The notes below the pieces were generated by a model. That model ran no database searches. It was given only the letters and a program-made list of their open reading frames with translations, and had not been told where the DNA came from. A stretch of DNA of 52,544 nt, taken from contig JAFZVM010000010.1 of assembly GCA_017617795.1 (NCBI GenBank), forward strand, positions 1 to 52,544, given 5' to 3'. Positions within the stretch are counted from its first letter, which is position 1. Every line of letters starts with the position of its first letter. Of this stretch, positions 16,624 to 25,121 are shown piece by piece. Position numbers and translations under genes: made by a program. The DNA is from Oscillospiraceae bacterium. Its GTDB lineage: Bacteria > Bacillota > Clostridia > Oscillospirales > Oscillospiraceae.

Positions 16624-17166
16624 ATGAAAACCTATCATGATGTTTTTGTGGAGCAGCTGGTGCGCCGCCGCCGCCCCGGGGGCGAAGCGGTCTTCCGCCT
16701 GGGCGCGATCCTGCTGGGGCTCATCCTCATCACCCTGGCCTTCGTCCTGGTGCGGAACTTTTTCCCCGTCCTCTTTGCCCTGGTGGTGATCCTGGAATTC
16801 TTCGCCTTCGTGTATACCGTAAAGGAATTCGAATATTCCTTTATCAGCGGGGACGTGGATATCGACCTCATCCGGGGGAAGCGGAAGCGCAGCACCATCT
16901 TCAGCTGCAGCTGCCGGGACATCTCTCTGATGGCCCCCTGCGGCACCCATGAGGAAGCCCTTTCCGAAGCCTTCACCCGAACGACGGACGCCTCCGAGAG
17001 CGCGGGGGGAGAGGGACGCTGGTTCTTCGTCTGCCAGCGGGAGGACGGAAGCCGGGAGCTGGTATACCTGACTCCCAACGAGCGGCTTCTGGACGCCTTT
17101 TCCGGATACCTGGCCAGAAAGATGGACTACAAGCCCCGGACCGAGCATAAGATTTCAGCAGAGTAG
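16624..17166 (+). CDS. Small membrane protein (DUF6106-like), unknown function
   Basis: 180 residues. The N-terminal DVFVEQLVRRR is followed by two adjacent hydrophobic stretches (about residues 24-43 and 46-65) that form a hairpin in the membrane. A soluble C-terminal part of about 110 residues contains ISGDVDIDLIRGKRKR and a FSCSCRDI pair of Cys. It resembles short Firmicute membrane proteins annotated only as DUF6106; that assignment is from memory and weak. A lipoprotein gene follows 34 bp downstream, possibly in one operon that runs to 18830. Confidence 0.65.
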   Translation: MKTYHDVFVEQLVRRRRPGGEAVFRLGAILLGLILITLAFVLVRNFFPVLFALVVILEFFAFVYTVKEFEYSFISGDVDIDLIRGKRKRSTIFSCSCRDISLMAPCGTHEEALSEAFTRTTDASESAGGEGRWFFVCQREDGSRELVYLTPNERLLDAFSGYLARKMDYKPRTEHKISAE

Positions 17167-17200
17167 ACCGGCTCCCGGGAGCCGGAGAAGGAGGCTCTGC

Positions 17201-17809
17201 GTGAGACTGGTCCGTTCCGCCGCCCTGTTTGCCGTGCTGCTTGCGTCCCTGCTCCTGTCCGCCTGCGGCGGCAGCCTGGGGGATCGGGAGCGGGAGGATT
17301 TCCTGGAGATCCGGGCCTCCCTGCTGGAGCGGGAGACGCTCAGCCTTCGGGCAGATCTTCGGGCGGATTACGGGGACCGGGTATACGACTATCGCCTATC
17401 CTACGTCGGAAACGCCGAAGAGGGCATCCTGCGGATCGAAGAACCTCTGGAGCTGGAAGACGTCCGGGTGGAGCTGACGGAGGGGCATGCCCGCCTCCGA
17501 TATGGGGACCTGATGCTGGATACCGGCGCTCTGGCGGGGGAGGAGAGCCCTGTGCAGGCTTTCCCGCTGATGATCCGGGCCTGGCTTCGGGGCAGCGCGG
17601 CGGAGTGCTGGCATGAGCGCATGGAAGAAGAGGACTGCACCGCGGCGGAGATCCATATGGGCGGCGCGGGAGCGGAAACGAGCCTGGTATGCCGGGTCTG
17701 GTTCCGCCGATCCGACGGGGAACCGGTTTTTGCGGAACTGGCGGCGGAGGGCCGCGTATGCCTCACCTGCCGCTTCCTGCCCCGGATCGAAGAAACACCG
17801 GAAGTATAA
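17201..17809 (+). CDS. Lipoprotein of unknown function
   Basis: 202 residues with a GTG start at 17201, preceded by GAGAAGGAGG. The signal sequence ends in the lipobox LLSACGG (Cys about residue 22), so the protein is predicted to be lipid-anchored outside the membrane. The mature part is beta-rich by composition and has alternating charged and hydrophobic residues; I recognise no domain. A lipoprotein gene just upstream of a MazF-type ndoA gene is an arrangement I have seen in Firmicutes, but the functional link is unknown. Confidence 0.75.
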   Translation: MRLVRSAALFAVLLASLLLSACGGSLGDREREDFLEIRASLLERETLSLRADLRADYGDRVYDYRLSYVGNAEEGILRIEEPLELEDVRVELTEGHARLRYGDLMLDTGALAGEESPVQAFPLMIRAWLRGSAAECWHERMEEEDCTAAEIHMGGAGAETSLVCRVWFRRSDGEPVFAELAAEGRVCLTCRFLPRIEETPEV

Positions 17810-17887
17810 TGCTTTCCGCTTTGTGGAAGAATGTGATCGTCGGACATAGGATGTACCGGCAATTCATTCAGCGGAGCGTGAAGACTT

Positions 17888-18268
17888 ATGCTGCAGAGCG
17901 TCAGAAGAGGAGATATTTATTACGCGGATCTGAGCCCCGTGGTGGGGAGCGAACAGGGTGGGATGCGGCCGGTACTTATCGTGCAGAACGATATCGGCAA
18001 CCGGTACAGCCCCACTGTCATTGCCGCCGCCATCACTTCTCAGACAGGAAAGGCCAAGCTGCCCACCCATATTTCCCTGGGCGGCCAGAGCTGCGGCCTG
18101 ACCAAAGATTCCATCATTCTTTTGGAACAGATACGCACCATCGACAAACAGCGCCTGCGGGAGCGGATGGGCAAGCTGGACGAGGCCATGATGAGCCGGG
18201 TGGACAGCGCCATCGCCGTAAGCTTCGGCCTGGGACCCAGGGAGGCCGGGACCGGAGCCGCCATGTGA
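17888..18268 (+). CDS. MazF/PemK-type endoribonuclease toxin (NdoA-like)
   Basis: 126 residues. [21 protein letters not shown] and RPVLIVQND are the diagnostic N-terminal beta-strands of EndoA/MazF, which cuts mRNA at short sites. [12 protein letters not shown] is the matching C-terminal helix motif. In Bacillus the antitoxin (EndoAI, ribbon-helix-helix) gene overlaps just upstream. Here the 78 bp upstream and the neighbouring genes encode no such protein. The Shine-Dalgarno site (GGAG, about 12 nt from the ATG) is weak. The antitoxin may be elsewhere or the protein may have been recruited for another task. Confidence 0.9.
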   Translation: MLQSVRRGDIYYADLSPVVGSEQGGMRPVLIVQNDIGNRYSPTVIAAAITSQTGKAKLPTHISLGGQSCGLTKDSIILLEQIRTIDKQRLRERMGKLDEAMMSRVDSAIAVSFGLGPREAGTGAAM

Positions 18269-18296
18269 GCTCCCCGCCGAAATGAGGTAGAGAAAG

Positions 18297-18830
18297 ATGA
18301 AAAAGATCCTGCGTTTCACCATGATCGCCGCCGCTGCGGTCATCCTTCTGCTTGCCGCCGCGGCACTGGCCGCGGGGGACGATCCCGCTCCCGGAGGGCA
18401 GGGGGATCCCCTGGTCACCCTGAGCTACCTGGAGAAGGTATATACGGACTATATCTCCGACCTGCTCCGTCAGGATATGGAAGCGCAGGCGCAGGCCATC
18501 GAGGCGGATCTGGAGCAGCGGATCGCCGCTCTGGAGGAGGCCAGCCGGGAAGCCCGGGCCGTGAGCGCCAGCACCTATCAGCTGGTGACCCTGGAGGCGG
18601 GACAGATCCTGTCCGGGGATCGGGGGATCGAGCTCATCCTGCGGATCGGGGAGGCGTCCGTCGCCGCCCAGAACAGACCCGGCCTGGTGGACGCCACCAC
18701 CGGAGGGAGCCTGGAGGACGGGCAGAGCCTGGAGAAGAATCATCTGTATATGATCACTATCCCGGAAAACGGGATCCGGGCAAAGGACCATGCGGTGCTC
18801 CTGGTCCGCGGAGCATATGTGATCAACTGA
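18297..18830 (+). CDS. Exported coiled-coil protein of unknown function
   Basis: 177 residues. The N-terminal segment (residues 5-27, mostly Ala/Leu/Ile) is a signal peptide or anchor. DPLVTLSYLEKVYTDYI is followed by a short coiled-coil stretch rich in Glu, Gln and Ala (about 62-85) and a beta-rich C-terminal part with ILSGDRGIELILRIGEA and NHLYMITIPENGI. The motif order recurs in clostridial exported proteins annotated as hypothetical. GAGG lies upstream of ATG 18297. A terminator follows, so it is probably the last gene of the local unit. Confidence 0.7.
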   Translation: MKKILRFTMIAAAAVILLLAAAALAAGDDPAPGGQGDPLVTLSYLEKVYTDYISDLLRQDMEAQAQAIEADLEQRIAALEEASREARAVSASTYQLVTLEAGQILSGDRGIELILRIGEASVAAQNRPGLVDATTGGSLEDGQSLEKNHLYMITIPENGIRAKDHAVLLVRGAYVIN

Positions 18831-18844
18831 CTTTTCGGGAAAGG

Positions 18845-18880
18845 ACCGGGGATCGGCGGCAGCCGGTCCCCGGGTTTTTA
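18845..18880 (+). terminator. Intrinsic terminator
   Basis: A GC-rich hairpin (CCGGGGA.../TCCCCGG) is followed by TTTTT at 18875-18879. The next start codon is only 5 bp further on. Confidence 0.65.
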
Positions 18881-18884
18881 TGCC

Positions 18885-19439
18885 ATGAATCTGTTTGGAA
18901 AGTATCCCATCTACGACGGAGAAGAACAGGCGGGGGAACTGGAGGTCTCCCCCTGGGGCGGGTATCTGCGGTTCCGCGCATTGTGCCGCAGCCGGCGGAG
19001 AGGGGTATTCCGCCTGGTGGCGGAGAGCGGGGGAAGGCTCATGCCCCTGGGGGTGATGACTCCCTCCGGCAGCGGTTTCGGACTGGAGCGGCGCTTTTCT
19101 CCCGCAGCGCTGCGAAACCTGGGGCTGGAACGCATCGACCGCTGCCGGCTGGCCCAGGAATGGGAGGACGGCTGGCAGGAGGAACGCAGTCCGGAGGAGC
19201 TGTTCCGGGACCCGGCTTTGCAGGACCTTGGCCGCGCCCTGGGGCGGGAGGGAGTCCTGACCCGGCGGGAAGGGGAGAGCGTCCTTCTGGCGGCGCCCCT
19301 GGATCGGGGCAGACCCTTCGCCGCCATGCCCATTTTCTGCTTCGGTTCCCCGGAGACCATCAACGGAAGAAACTGGGTGGTTTTCCGGATCATGGACGGC
19401 ACGCCTGCGGTTAATTGCCCCGAGGAAAGGGCAGACTAA
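18885..19439 (+). CDS. Hypothetical protein without an evident ribosome-binding site
   Basis: 184 residues starting MNLFGKYPIYDGEEQAGEL. There is no signal peptide or membrane segment; the composition is Arg- and Glu-rich with alternating strands, as in a compact soluble protein. I recognise no family. The ATG lies 5 bp after the T-run of the preceding terminator and has no purine-rich Shine-Dalgarno site, so either the terminator is partly read through, a later start is used, or translation is leaderless-like. Codon composition matches the neighbours, which supports a real gene. Confidence 0.6.
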   Translation: MNLFGKYPIYDGEEQAGELEVSPWGGYLRFRALCRSRRRGVFRLVAESGGRLMPLGVMTPSGSGFGLERRFSPAALRNLGLERIDRCRLAQEWEDGWQEERSPEELFRDPALQDLGRALGREGVLTRREGESVLLAAPLDRGRPFAAMPIFCFGSPETINGRNWVVFRIMDGTPAVNCPEERAD

Positions 19440-19475
19440 AGCCGGTGGCCCAAATCTGATGAACCGGAGAGAGCA

Positions 19476-19661
19476 ATGACGAATCTGACCACAAAAGAAC
19501 TCACGGCTCTTGACGACCAGATCAAGACCGAACAGGTCCTGGTCAAGAAGTACAAGGCCATGGCGTGCCTCTGCAGCGACGCAAAGATCCAGGGAGACCT
19601 GAACAGCATGGCGGATAAGCATCAGCAGCACTGCAACACGCTGATGACCTTCCTGCAGTAA
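19476..19661 (+). CDS. Small CotF-neighbour protein, probably spore-associated
   Basis: 61 residues, helical by composition, with LTTKELTALDDQIKTEQVLVKKYKAM split by a Cys-rich ACLCSD stretch and ending HQQHCNTLMTFLQ. Short proteins of this kind typically precede CotF-type coat protein genes in Clostridia and share their helical pattern. The CotF-family gene begins 11 bp downstream, so the two are co-transcribed. GGAGAGAG lies before ATG 19476. Function is inferred from context. Confidence 0.75.
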   Translation: MTNLTTKELTALDDQIKTEQVLVKKYKAMACLCSDAKIQGDLNSMADKHQQHCNTLMTFLQ

Positions 19662-19672
19662 GGAGGCGCGGC

Positions 19673-19948
19673 ATGACGGATCCCAATCGCTGCGCGGCGA
19701 CCCTGGGGGACAAGGAGATCCTCAACGATTTCCTGGCGAGCCAGAAACAGATCGCTGCATCCTACAACACCTTCGCAGGGGAATGCGTGAATCCCCAGCT
19801 CCGCAGCACCTTCCTGAACATCCTGGATGAGGAACACTGCATCCAGGCGGATCTGTTCGGCGATATGACCGCCAAGGGCTGGTATCAGGTGGAGCAGGCG
19901 GACCGGCAGAAGATCGACCAGACCCGGCAGAAGCTGAGCCAGGGCTGA
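19673..19948 (+). CDS. Spore coat protein, CotF family
   Basis: 91 residues. LNDFLASQKQIAASYNTFAGEC, FLNILDEEHCIQADLF and GWYQVEQADRQKIDQ match the short clostridial CotF family, a ferritin-like helical bundle found in the spore coat. GGAGG is 7 nt before ATG 19673. Transcription would be expected in the mother cell, but I see no clear sporulation-sigma promoter before the pair. A strong terminator follows. Confidence 0.85.
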   Translation: MTDPNRCAATLGDKEILNDFLASQKQIAASYNTFAGECVNPQLRSTFLNILDEEHCIQADLFGDMTAKGWYQVEQADRQKIDQTRQKLSQG

Positions 19949-19963
19949 GCGGATCTGAACAAA

Positions 19964-20010
19964 AGAGGCGCTGTCCCCCGCGCTGAGCGGACCGGGACAA
20001 CGCCTTTTTT
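19964..20010 (+). terminator. Intrinsic terminator after the CotF gene
   Basis: AGGCGCTGTCCC pairs imperfectly with GGGACAACGCCT, followed by TTTTTT (to 20010). Confidence 0.7.
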
Positions 20011-20040
20011 CGCCGGATGGGATGAGAGGCAGGGCCGGGC

Positions 20041-20979
20041 TCAGCCTCCGATCTGGCAGTACAGGCCGAAGCTCTCCACGATGCTCTTCAGGTGCTCCAT
20101 GTGCTCCTCCGAGGGGACCTGGATGGAGAGATCCATGGTCTTTCCCAGGCTCTCGTTTTTGCTCTCACCCAGCCGGTGATAGGGCAATAGGTGGATGCCC
20201 ACATCCGTACCCAGCTCCTCCTTCACGAAGCGGGCGGAAGCGGCGATATTCTCATCGGAGTCGTTGCAGCCGGGGATGACGGGTACTCGGATGGTGACGG
20301 CCTTTTTCAGGTCGTGATAGATATGCCTGATGTTGCTCAGGATCAGCTCATTGGGCACCCCGGTAAGCGTTTTGTGGATGGCGCTGTCCATGTGTTTGAT
20401 GTCCAGCAGCCCCAGATCCAGATACCGGAAGGCCTTGTCCACCACCGCCTCCGGAGCGAAGGAACAGGATTCCGCCGCCGTGTGCAGGCCCGCCTCCTTT
20501 GCGGCGTACAGCAGCGCTTCGGTGAAGTCCGGGTGCGCCAGGCATTCCCCGCCGCTGACGGTGATCCCCCCGCCGGAGGCGTCCAGGAACAGCTTGTCCT
20601 TGAGCACCTGGTCCAGCACCGCCCGCACCGTCATCTCCTTCCCGGCGATCTCCCGGGCCTGCGAGGGGCAGACCTCCGCGCACCTGCCGCAGTCCGCGCA
20701 CTTTTCCCGAAGCGTGAGGGCCACGGGCTTGCCGTCCTTCATCCCCGGCAGGATGGCCTTTTCCGGGCAGGCGTCGATGCAGCGGCCGCAGGCGGTGCAT
20801 TTGGCGGCATAGAACATGAGCTGAGGTTTCGCCAGATTGGATTCCGGATTCGCGCACCACCTGCAGCGCAGGGGGCAGCCCTTGAGGAACACCGTCACCC
20901 GGATACCGGGACCGTCGTGGATGGAATAACTCTGAATATTGAACACCGGGGCGGTCAGGTCCATATAGTTCTCCACCAT
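20041..20979 (-). CDS. Glycyl radical enzyme activating enzyme (radical SAM)
   Basis: 312 residues. It uses S-adenosylmethionine to install the glycyl radical on its partner, encoded just upstream (3-bp gap). Seen: the radical SAM motif CPLRCRWC near residue 35, then a ferredoxin-like insert with two clusters, CTACGRCIDACP (about 62-73) and CADCGRCAEVCP (about 94-105), then SGGECLAHPDF and the C-terminal barrel. The two-cluster insert is characteristic of activases for GREs other than pyruvate formate-lyase. It could also serve the first GRE at the left edge. Confidence 0.95.
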   Translation of the reverse strand: MVENYMDLTAPVFNIQSYSIHDGPGIRVTVFLKGCPLRCRWCANPESNLAKPQLMFYAAKCTACGRCIDACPEKAILPGMKDGKPVALTLREKCADCGRCAEVCPSQAREIAGKEMTVRAVLDQVLKDKLFLDASGGGITVSGGECLAHPDFTEALLYAAKEAGLHTAAESCSFAPEAVVDKAFRYLDLGLLDIKHMDSAIHKTLTGVPNELILSNIRHIYHDLKKAVTIRVPVIPGCNDSDENIAASARFVKEELGTDVGIHLLPYHRLGESKNESLGKTMDLSIQVPSEEHMEHLKSIVESFGLYCQIGG

Positions 20980-20982
20980 GGT

Positions 20983-23403
20983 TCACTTCACCTGCCTGTT
21001 CTCCGTCCTGGCGATGACCTCGTCCTGGAGCCCGGAGGTGAGCTGGACAAAGTAAGCGCTGTATCCCGCCACCCGGACCATGAGGTCCGTGTGCTCCTGC
21101 GGGTGTTCTTTGGCGTCCAGCAGGGTCTCCTGATCCTCCACGATGAACTGTACATGCTTTCCCCCGGCGGAGAAATAGGCCTTGATGGCGCTGGCCAGCT
21201 TCAGCTTGTCCCGGTCGGTGGCCAGGGCGGAGGGGGAGAACTTCATGTTCAGCAGCATGGCCTGGAACTCATCCTGAGGGATGTGCATGGCGGAGGAGAA
21301 CACAGCCAGAGGCCCCTCGTGGTCACAGCCCGCCATGGGGGAGGCGCAGGCGTCCGCCAGAATGTCCCCCCGATACCGCCCGTCCGGCATGGCCCCGCAG
21401 AGGGCGCCGCCGGGCTGGTGACTGGTGACGGAGATGGCGGAGCAGCGGAAGTGGCCTCCCAGGGCGGAGGGGATCCGGTTTGCCATATCCACCCACCAGC
21501 GGTAGCAGCGGCCCACCATCTCATCCGCCTCCGGGTCGTTGTTGCCGTAATGGGGCAGATCCAGGCATTTCCTGTGCAGATCTTCGTATCCCTCCCAGTT
21601 GGCGTCCATGGCCCGCTTCAGCTCCGGCAGGGTGCAGACTTTCTCCTCGAAGCAGAGCTTCTTGATGGCGAACAGGCTCTGGGCCAGGTTCACCATACCC
21701 ACGGGGTTCAGAAGCTGATTGCTCTCAAAGGGGTACTCCTGGGCGTAGCAGTCCAGACCGGATTTGATGCCGTCCCGCATGAAGGCGGCCCGGAAGGGAT
21801 CCGGCAGCAGCTCCTTGAACACGGCGCTCTCGATGTTCAGCTTCTCCGCCGCAGTTTCCACAAAGTACTGATACTCCGGACGGAAGTCCTCCATGAACTG
21901 TTCGAAGGTCTCGTATTTGCTCAGATCCCCGGCGATGGGGTGGCCCACCTGCTCTTCGATGTTCCTGTCCCAGCCGTTGTTCATAAAGATATCCAGCATC
22001 AGCGGACAGACGAACATGGTGATGCCCATGGTGCGGGTGCGGTAGGGCACGTTGCCGTCGATGCACCCGGTCATGCAGTAGTCCCGGGCCACCTCAAGGG
22101 GCAGACCGTCGTTGGGGTCGTGGACCTGGGTGAAATAGTCGATATAGGACTTGTCCCCCACGAAGGCGGGCATGGAGCAGCCCTCCGCCTGGCAGGTGAG
22201 GGCCAGGAGCATCACGTCCTCCGGCGTGGTGCCGCATACCCGCAGGGTCACGGTGTGATGCGGGGTACGCACGTCCCGCACGGCCCGGAGGATCAGGCGG
22301 GTCAGCTCGTTGCAGGCGTCGGTCCCGTCCGGCTTCTGCCCGCCGATGGTCATGTTCATCCACCGGGCGCCGCCGGAGGTGCGCTTGCGGATCTCCCGGC
22401 CCGACTGCTGGTTCATCTCCATGCAGCGGATGCGCAGCATCCCCAGAAGCTCCAGCACCTCCTCGTCCGTGATGCGTCCGGCGTCGATATCCGCCCGGTA
22501 AAAGGGGTACATATACTGGTCGAAGCGGCCGATGGTGGGCGTGGGAGAGGGGTTCACCATCATGAACATGAACCAGAAGCACTGCAGGGCCTCCCGGAAG
22601 GTCCGGGCAGGCAGGGCGGGGACCCGGGTACAGATCTCCGAGATCTCCAGCAGCTCCTGTTTCCGCCGGGGATCCTTTTCCGTTTCCGCCATCTCCTTCC
22701 CCAGAGCAGAGAAGCGCTTTCCGTAATTCACCAGGCCCTGGAGGGACAGCTTCATGGCCTGGAGGGTGACGCCCCGTTCGAAGCTGCGCTTGTCGAAATA
22801 CCGGTTGTTCCGGATCTCCTCGTCGCACTCGGCGATCATGGCCTCCAGCCCCTTGTTCAGGGCCTGGGCAAAGTCGATGCAAAGCAGGGTCCAGCCCGGG
22901 CCGTTTCCCAGGCCGGAGCAGGCGGCGCCGCCGCCCACGCGGTTGCCCAGGGTCTTGTCCTTTTTCCAGGGGGCCAGCATCATGCCGCTGCGGGCGAAAA
23001 TATCCAGGCGCTCGTTCTCCGCAATGATCAGGTTGGCCCCCTGGTACATGCCGAAGGGATGGAACTGCTCGTTGATGCGGAGCATCTCCTCCTGGTCCTC
23101 CAGGGAGAAGTCAAAGCCGTCCTCCCGCAGATATTCGCACTCCTCTTTGCTCCATTTTCCGAGGCCGGCCTCGATCTCCAGGCCCCAGGGCCTGCTGGCC
23201 GGGTTTCCCACAAAGAGCTCGTCCTCCCCGATAAAAATGGGGAACTGCTCCAGAACGTTCTTCAGCGTCTGACCGCGGCGCAGGATGGCGGGATAGCCCG
23301 CGCACTCCGCCTCGGTCTTTGTGATGATCTTGAATTTCTCGATGCCGATATGCTGATGATCCGTTTGGATCCGGCCGTACATCCGCTGCAGTCTGTCCGT
23401 CAT
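20983..23403 (-). CDS. Glycyl radical enzyme with a Cys-X-Asp active site
   Basis: 806 residues, full length. The C-terminal radical loop VAGYSAYFVQL carries Gly780. The thiyl loop reads TGCIDGN, with Cys447 and Asp449 where most eliminating and decarboxylating family members have Glu (Cys-X-Glu). Other family marks: FVGNPASRP near residue 65, RFDQYMYPFY near 290 and HYGNNDPEADE near 640. Its own activase follows 3 bp downstream, GAAGGGAA precedes the ATG, and two metallo-hydrolase genes diverge from it. The Asp variant suggests a substrate class different from the Cys-X-Glu GRE at the left edge. I cannot name the reaction. Confidence 0.92.
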   Translation of the reverse strand: MTDRLQRMYGRIQTDHQHIGIEKFKIITKTEAECAGYPAILRRGQTLKNVLEQFPIFIGEDELFVGNPASRPWGLEIEAGLGKWSKEECEYLREDGFDFSLEDQEEMLRINEQFHPFGMYQGANLIIAENERLDIFARSGMMLAPWKKDKTLGNRVGGGAACSGLGNGPGWTLLCIDFAQALNKGLEAMIAECDEEIRNNRYFDKRSFERGVTLQAMKLSLQGLVNYGKRFSALGKEMAETEKDPRRKQELLEISEICTRVPALPARTFREALQCFWFMFMMVNPSPTPTIGRFDQYMYPFYRADIDAGRITDEEVLELLGMLRIRCMEMNQQSGREIRKRTSGGARWMNMTIGGQKPDGTDACNELTRLILRAVRDVRTPHHTVTLRVCGTTPEDVMLLALTCQAEGCSMPAFVGDKSYIDYFTQVHDPNDGLPLEVARDYCMTGCIDGNVPYRTRTMGITMFVCPLMLDIFMNNGWDRNIEEQVGHPIAGDLSKYETFEQFMEDFRPEYQYFVETAAEKLNIESAVFKELLPDPFRAAFMRDGIKSGLDCYAQEYPFESNQLLNPVGMVNLAQSLFAIKKLCFEEKVCTLPELKRAMDANWEGYEDLHRKCLDLPHYGNNDPEADEMVGRCYRWWVDMANRIPSALGGHFRCSAISVTSHQPGGALCGAMPDGRYRGDILADACASPMAGCDHEGPLAVFSSAMHIPQDEFQAMLLNMKFSPSALATDRDKLKLASAIKAYFSAGGKHVQFIVEDQETLLDAKEHPQEHTDLMVRVAGYSAYFVQLTSGLQDEVIARTENRQVK

Positions 23404-23461
23404 TTCCCTTCACTCCTTCTGCAATATGCTACCATATCCGGGATGATTTGTATATGCCCGA

Positions 23462-23491
23462 TTGACAGAGGTTTCCGCCTGATTGTAACAT
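23462..23491 (+). promoter_or_regulatory. Candidate promoter of the metallo-hydrolase pair
   Basis: TTGACA (23462-23467), 18-bp spacer, TAACAT (23486-23491), in the 111-bp region shared with the divergent glycyl radical enzyme gene. Confidence 0.5.
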
Positions 23492-23514
23492 AGAAACGGA
23501 AAGGAGCGTCCGCC

Positions 23515-24315
23515 ATGGAACAGTATCAGAGAAAAACCATCCTCCCGGGGATCACCCTGCTGTACGGCTTCCCGGAGGAGTGCTGCATCTACGCGGCAGA
23601 GGGGGAGCGGGCCCTGGCCCTCATCGACACGGGCATGGGAAAGGGCGATCTTCCGGCGGCCCTGGAGGCGCTGGCCCCGGGGAAGGAGATCCTGGTTTTC
23701 AATACCCACTGCCATTTTGATCACAGCGCGGGGAATTTTCGCTTCCCGGCGGTGCGCATGCATCCAGGCTGCGGGCGGGACCAGGATGAGACGGAGGCCA
23801 TGCCCGGCGCGGGACGGCCCTGCGCCCGCCGGATCCCGGTGCGGGAGGGGGATACCTTCGACCTGGGAGGCGTCACCCTGGAGGTGATCGAAACGCCGGG
23901 ACACACCCCCGGCTGCATCTGCCTGCTGGACCGGACCCGCCGGGTCCTTTTCGCGGGGGATCTCATCGGGTCGGACGTCCACAACGTGTGGATGCTGGAC
24001 CATCTTCCCTGGGTGAAGTTCTCCACCGTGTCCCTGGAATGCTATCTCCGGTCCCTGGAGAAGGTGGAAGCCCTGGGGGATCGCTTTGACGGCTTCCTCT
24101 GCGGCCATGACGACCGCATCCTGGGCAGGGAATACCTGCGGGAGCTCATGCGTCTGACCCGATCCGTGCTGGAGGGCACGGCTAAACCGGAGCGGCCGGA
24201 TATCCCATCCCCGCCGGGACAGGACCCGGTAGTATGCTGGCGGGTGAGGGGAGAGGGCGTTCCCACGGCGATCCTCTACCAGGAGGAAAGCCTCCATGAC
24301 AAGAAGCGAGGGTGA
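23515..24315 (+). CDS. MBL-fold metallo-hydrolase
   Basis: 266 residues. The zinc-binding set of the metallo-beta-lactamase fold is complete: NTHCHFDHSAGN (near residue 63), ETPGHTPGC (near 124), FAGDLIG (near 145) and a terminal GHDDRI. GGAG is upstream of ATG 23515. The family includes glyoxalase II-like thioesterases, lactonases and others, so the substrate is open. The next gene overlaps this one by 20 bp and encodes a paralogue. Both diverge from the GRE operon, which suggests a role in handling its product or a by-product; that is inference. Confidence 0.85.
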   Translation: MEQYQRKTILPGITLLYGFPEECCIYAAEGERALALIDTGMGKGDLPAALEALAPGKEILVFNTHCHFDHSAGNFRFPAVRMHPGCGRDQDETEAMPGAGRPCARRIPVREGDTFDLGGVTLEVIETPGHTPGCICLLDRTRRVLFAGDLIGSDVHNVWMLDHLPWVKFSTVSLECYLRSLEKVEALGDRFDGFLCGHDDRILGREYLRELMRLTRSVLEGTAKPERPDIPSPPGQDPVVCWRVRGEGVPTAILYQEESLHDKKRG

Positions 24316-25102
24316 GAAAATGGCGCGTACCGTGACGAAGATTACCGAAGGCGTGAGCCTCATCAAGGGCATCGACTTTGAGTGCTGCATCTGGCTGGTG
24401 GAGGGCCGGGAAAAAGCCCTGCTGGTGGACACCGGCCTGGGGGTAGGGGACCTCCGCGGGGAGGTGGAAGCCATGACGGACAAACCCGTCGTGACGGTGA
24501 ACACCCACGGCCACGGGGACCACAGCGGGGGAAATTTCGCCTTCGACCGGGTGTATATGCACCCCGCCGCTCTGCCCGATGCGGAGGCCGCCCTGGAGAT
24601 GACGGAGATGTTCGCCTCCCCGGAGGAGCTGGCCGCCATCCGGCGGCGCATGGCGGAAAGGCCTGCGGAGATCAGGTTCCTCCGGGAGGGGGACGTGATC
24701 GATCTGGGCGGACGGAGGCTGGAGATATATGAGATCCCCGGGCATACACCCGGGGACATCGCTCTGTATGACAGGGAAGCCGGATTGCTGTTCAGCGGGG
24801 ACAGCATGGTGAAGTCCATGGACGTGCTTCTGGTGGTGCCCCAGACCGTGTCCGTGGAGGCATATGCCCGGAGCATCCGCAAGCTGGCCTCCCTGGAGGG
24901 AGTCGCGGGCTTCTGCAGCGGTCACGACCAACGGATCATGCCCCGGTCCTTTTTGCTGGACTGCCTGGCCTGCGCCCAGGAGATCCTGGAGGGCAGCGCA
25001 GCGGTGCATGAGGTGGATCCCGGCCTCCCGGGCATAGAGAGCTGCCTCAGGGCTGTGCATGGGGATGCGGCGATCCTCTGCCTTCCGGAAAAACTGCGCT
25101 GA
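24296..25102 (+). CDS. MBL-fold metallo-hydrolase, paralogue of the upstream gene
   Basis: 268 residues from ATG 24296, which has AGGAGG 9 nt upstream inside the previous gene; ATG 24320 (MARTVTKITEG) is an alternative start. Zinc motifs: NTHGHGDHSGGN, IPGHTPGDIALYD, FSGDSM and CSGHDQRI. The same order and shared phrases with the preceding protein (start with ITEGVSLIKG versus ILPGITLLYG, then ECCIW versus ECCIY) indicate a tandem duplication. Cytoplasmic. Substrate unknown. Confidence 0.85.
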   Translation: MTRSEGEKMARTVTKITEGVSLIKGIDFECCIWLVEGREKALLVDTGLGVGDLRGEVEAMTDKPVVTVNTHGHGDHSGGNFAFDRVYMHPAALPDAEAALEMTEMFASPEELAAIRRRMAERPAEIRFLREGDVIDLGGRRLEIYEIPGHTPGDIALYDREAGLLFSGDSMVKSMDVLLVVPQTVSVEAYARSIRKLASLEGVAGFCSGHDQRIMPRSFLLDCLACAQEILEGSAAVHEVDPGLPGIESCLRAVHGDAAILCLPEKLR

Positions 25103-25121
25103 CCGGCGAAACGCTTCCGCG

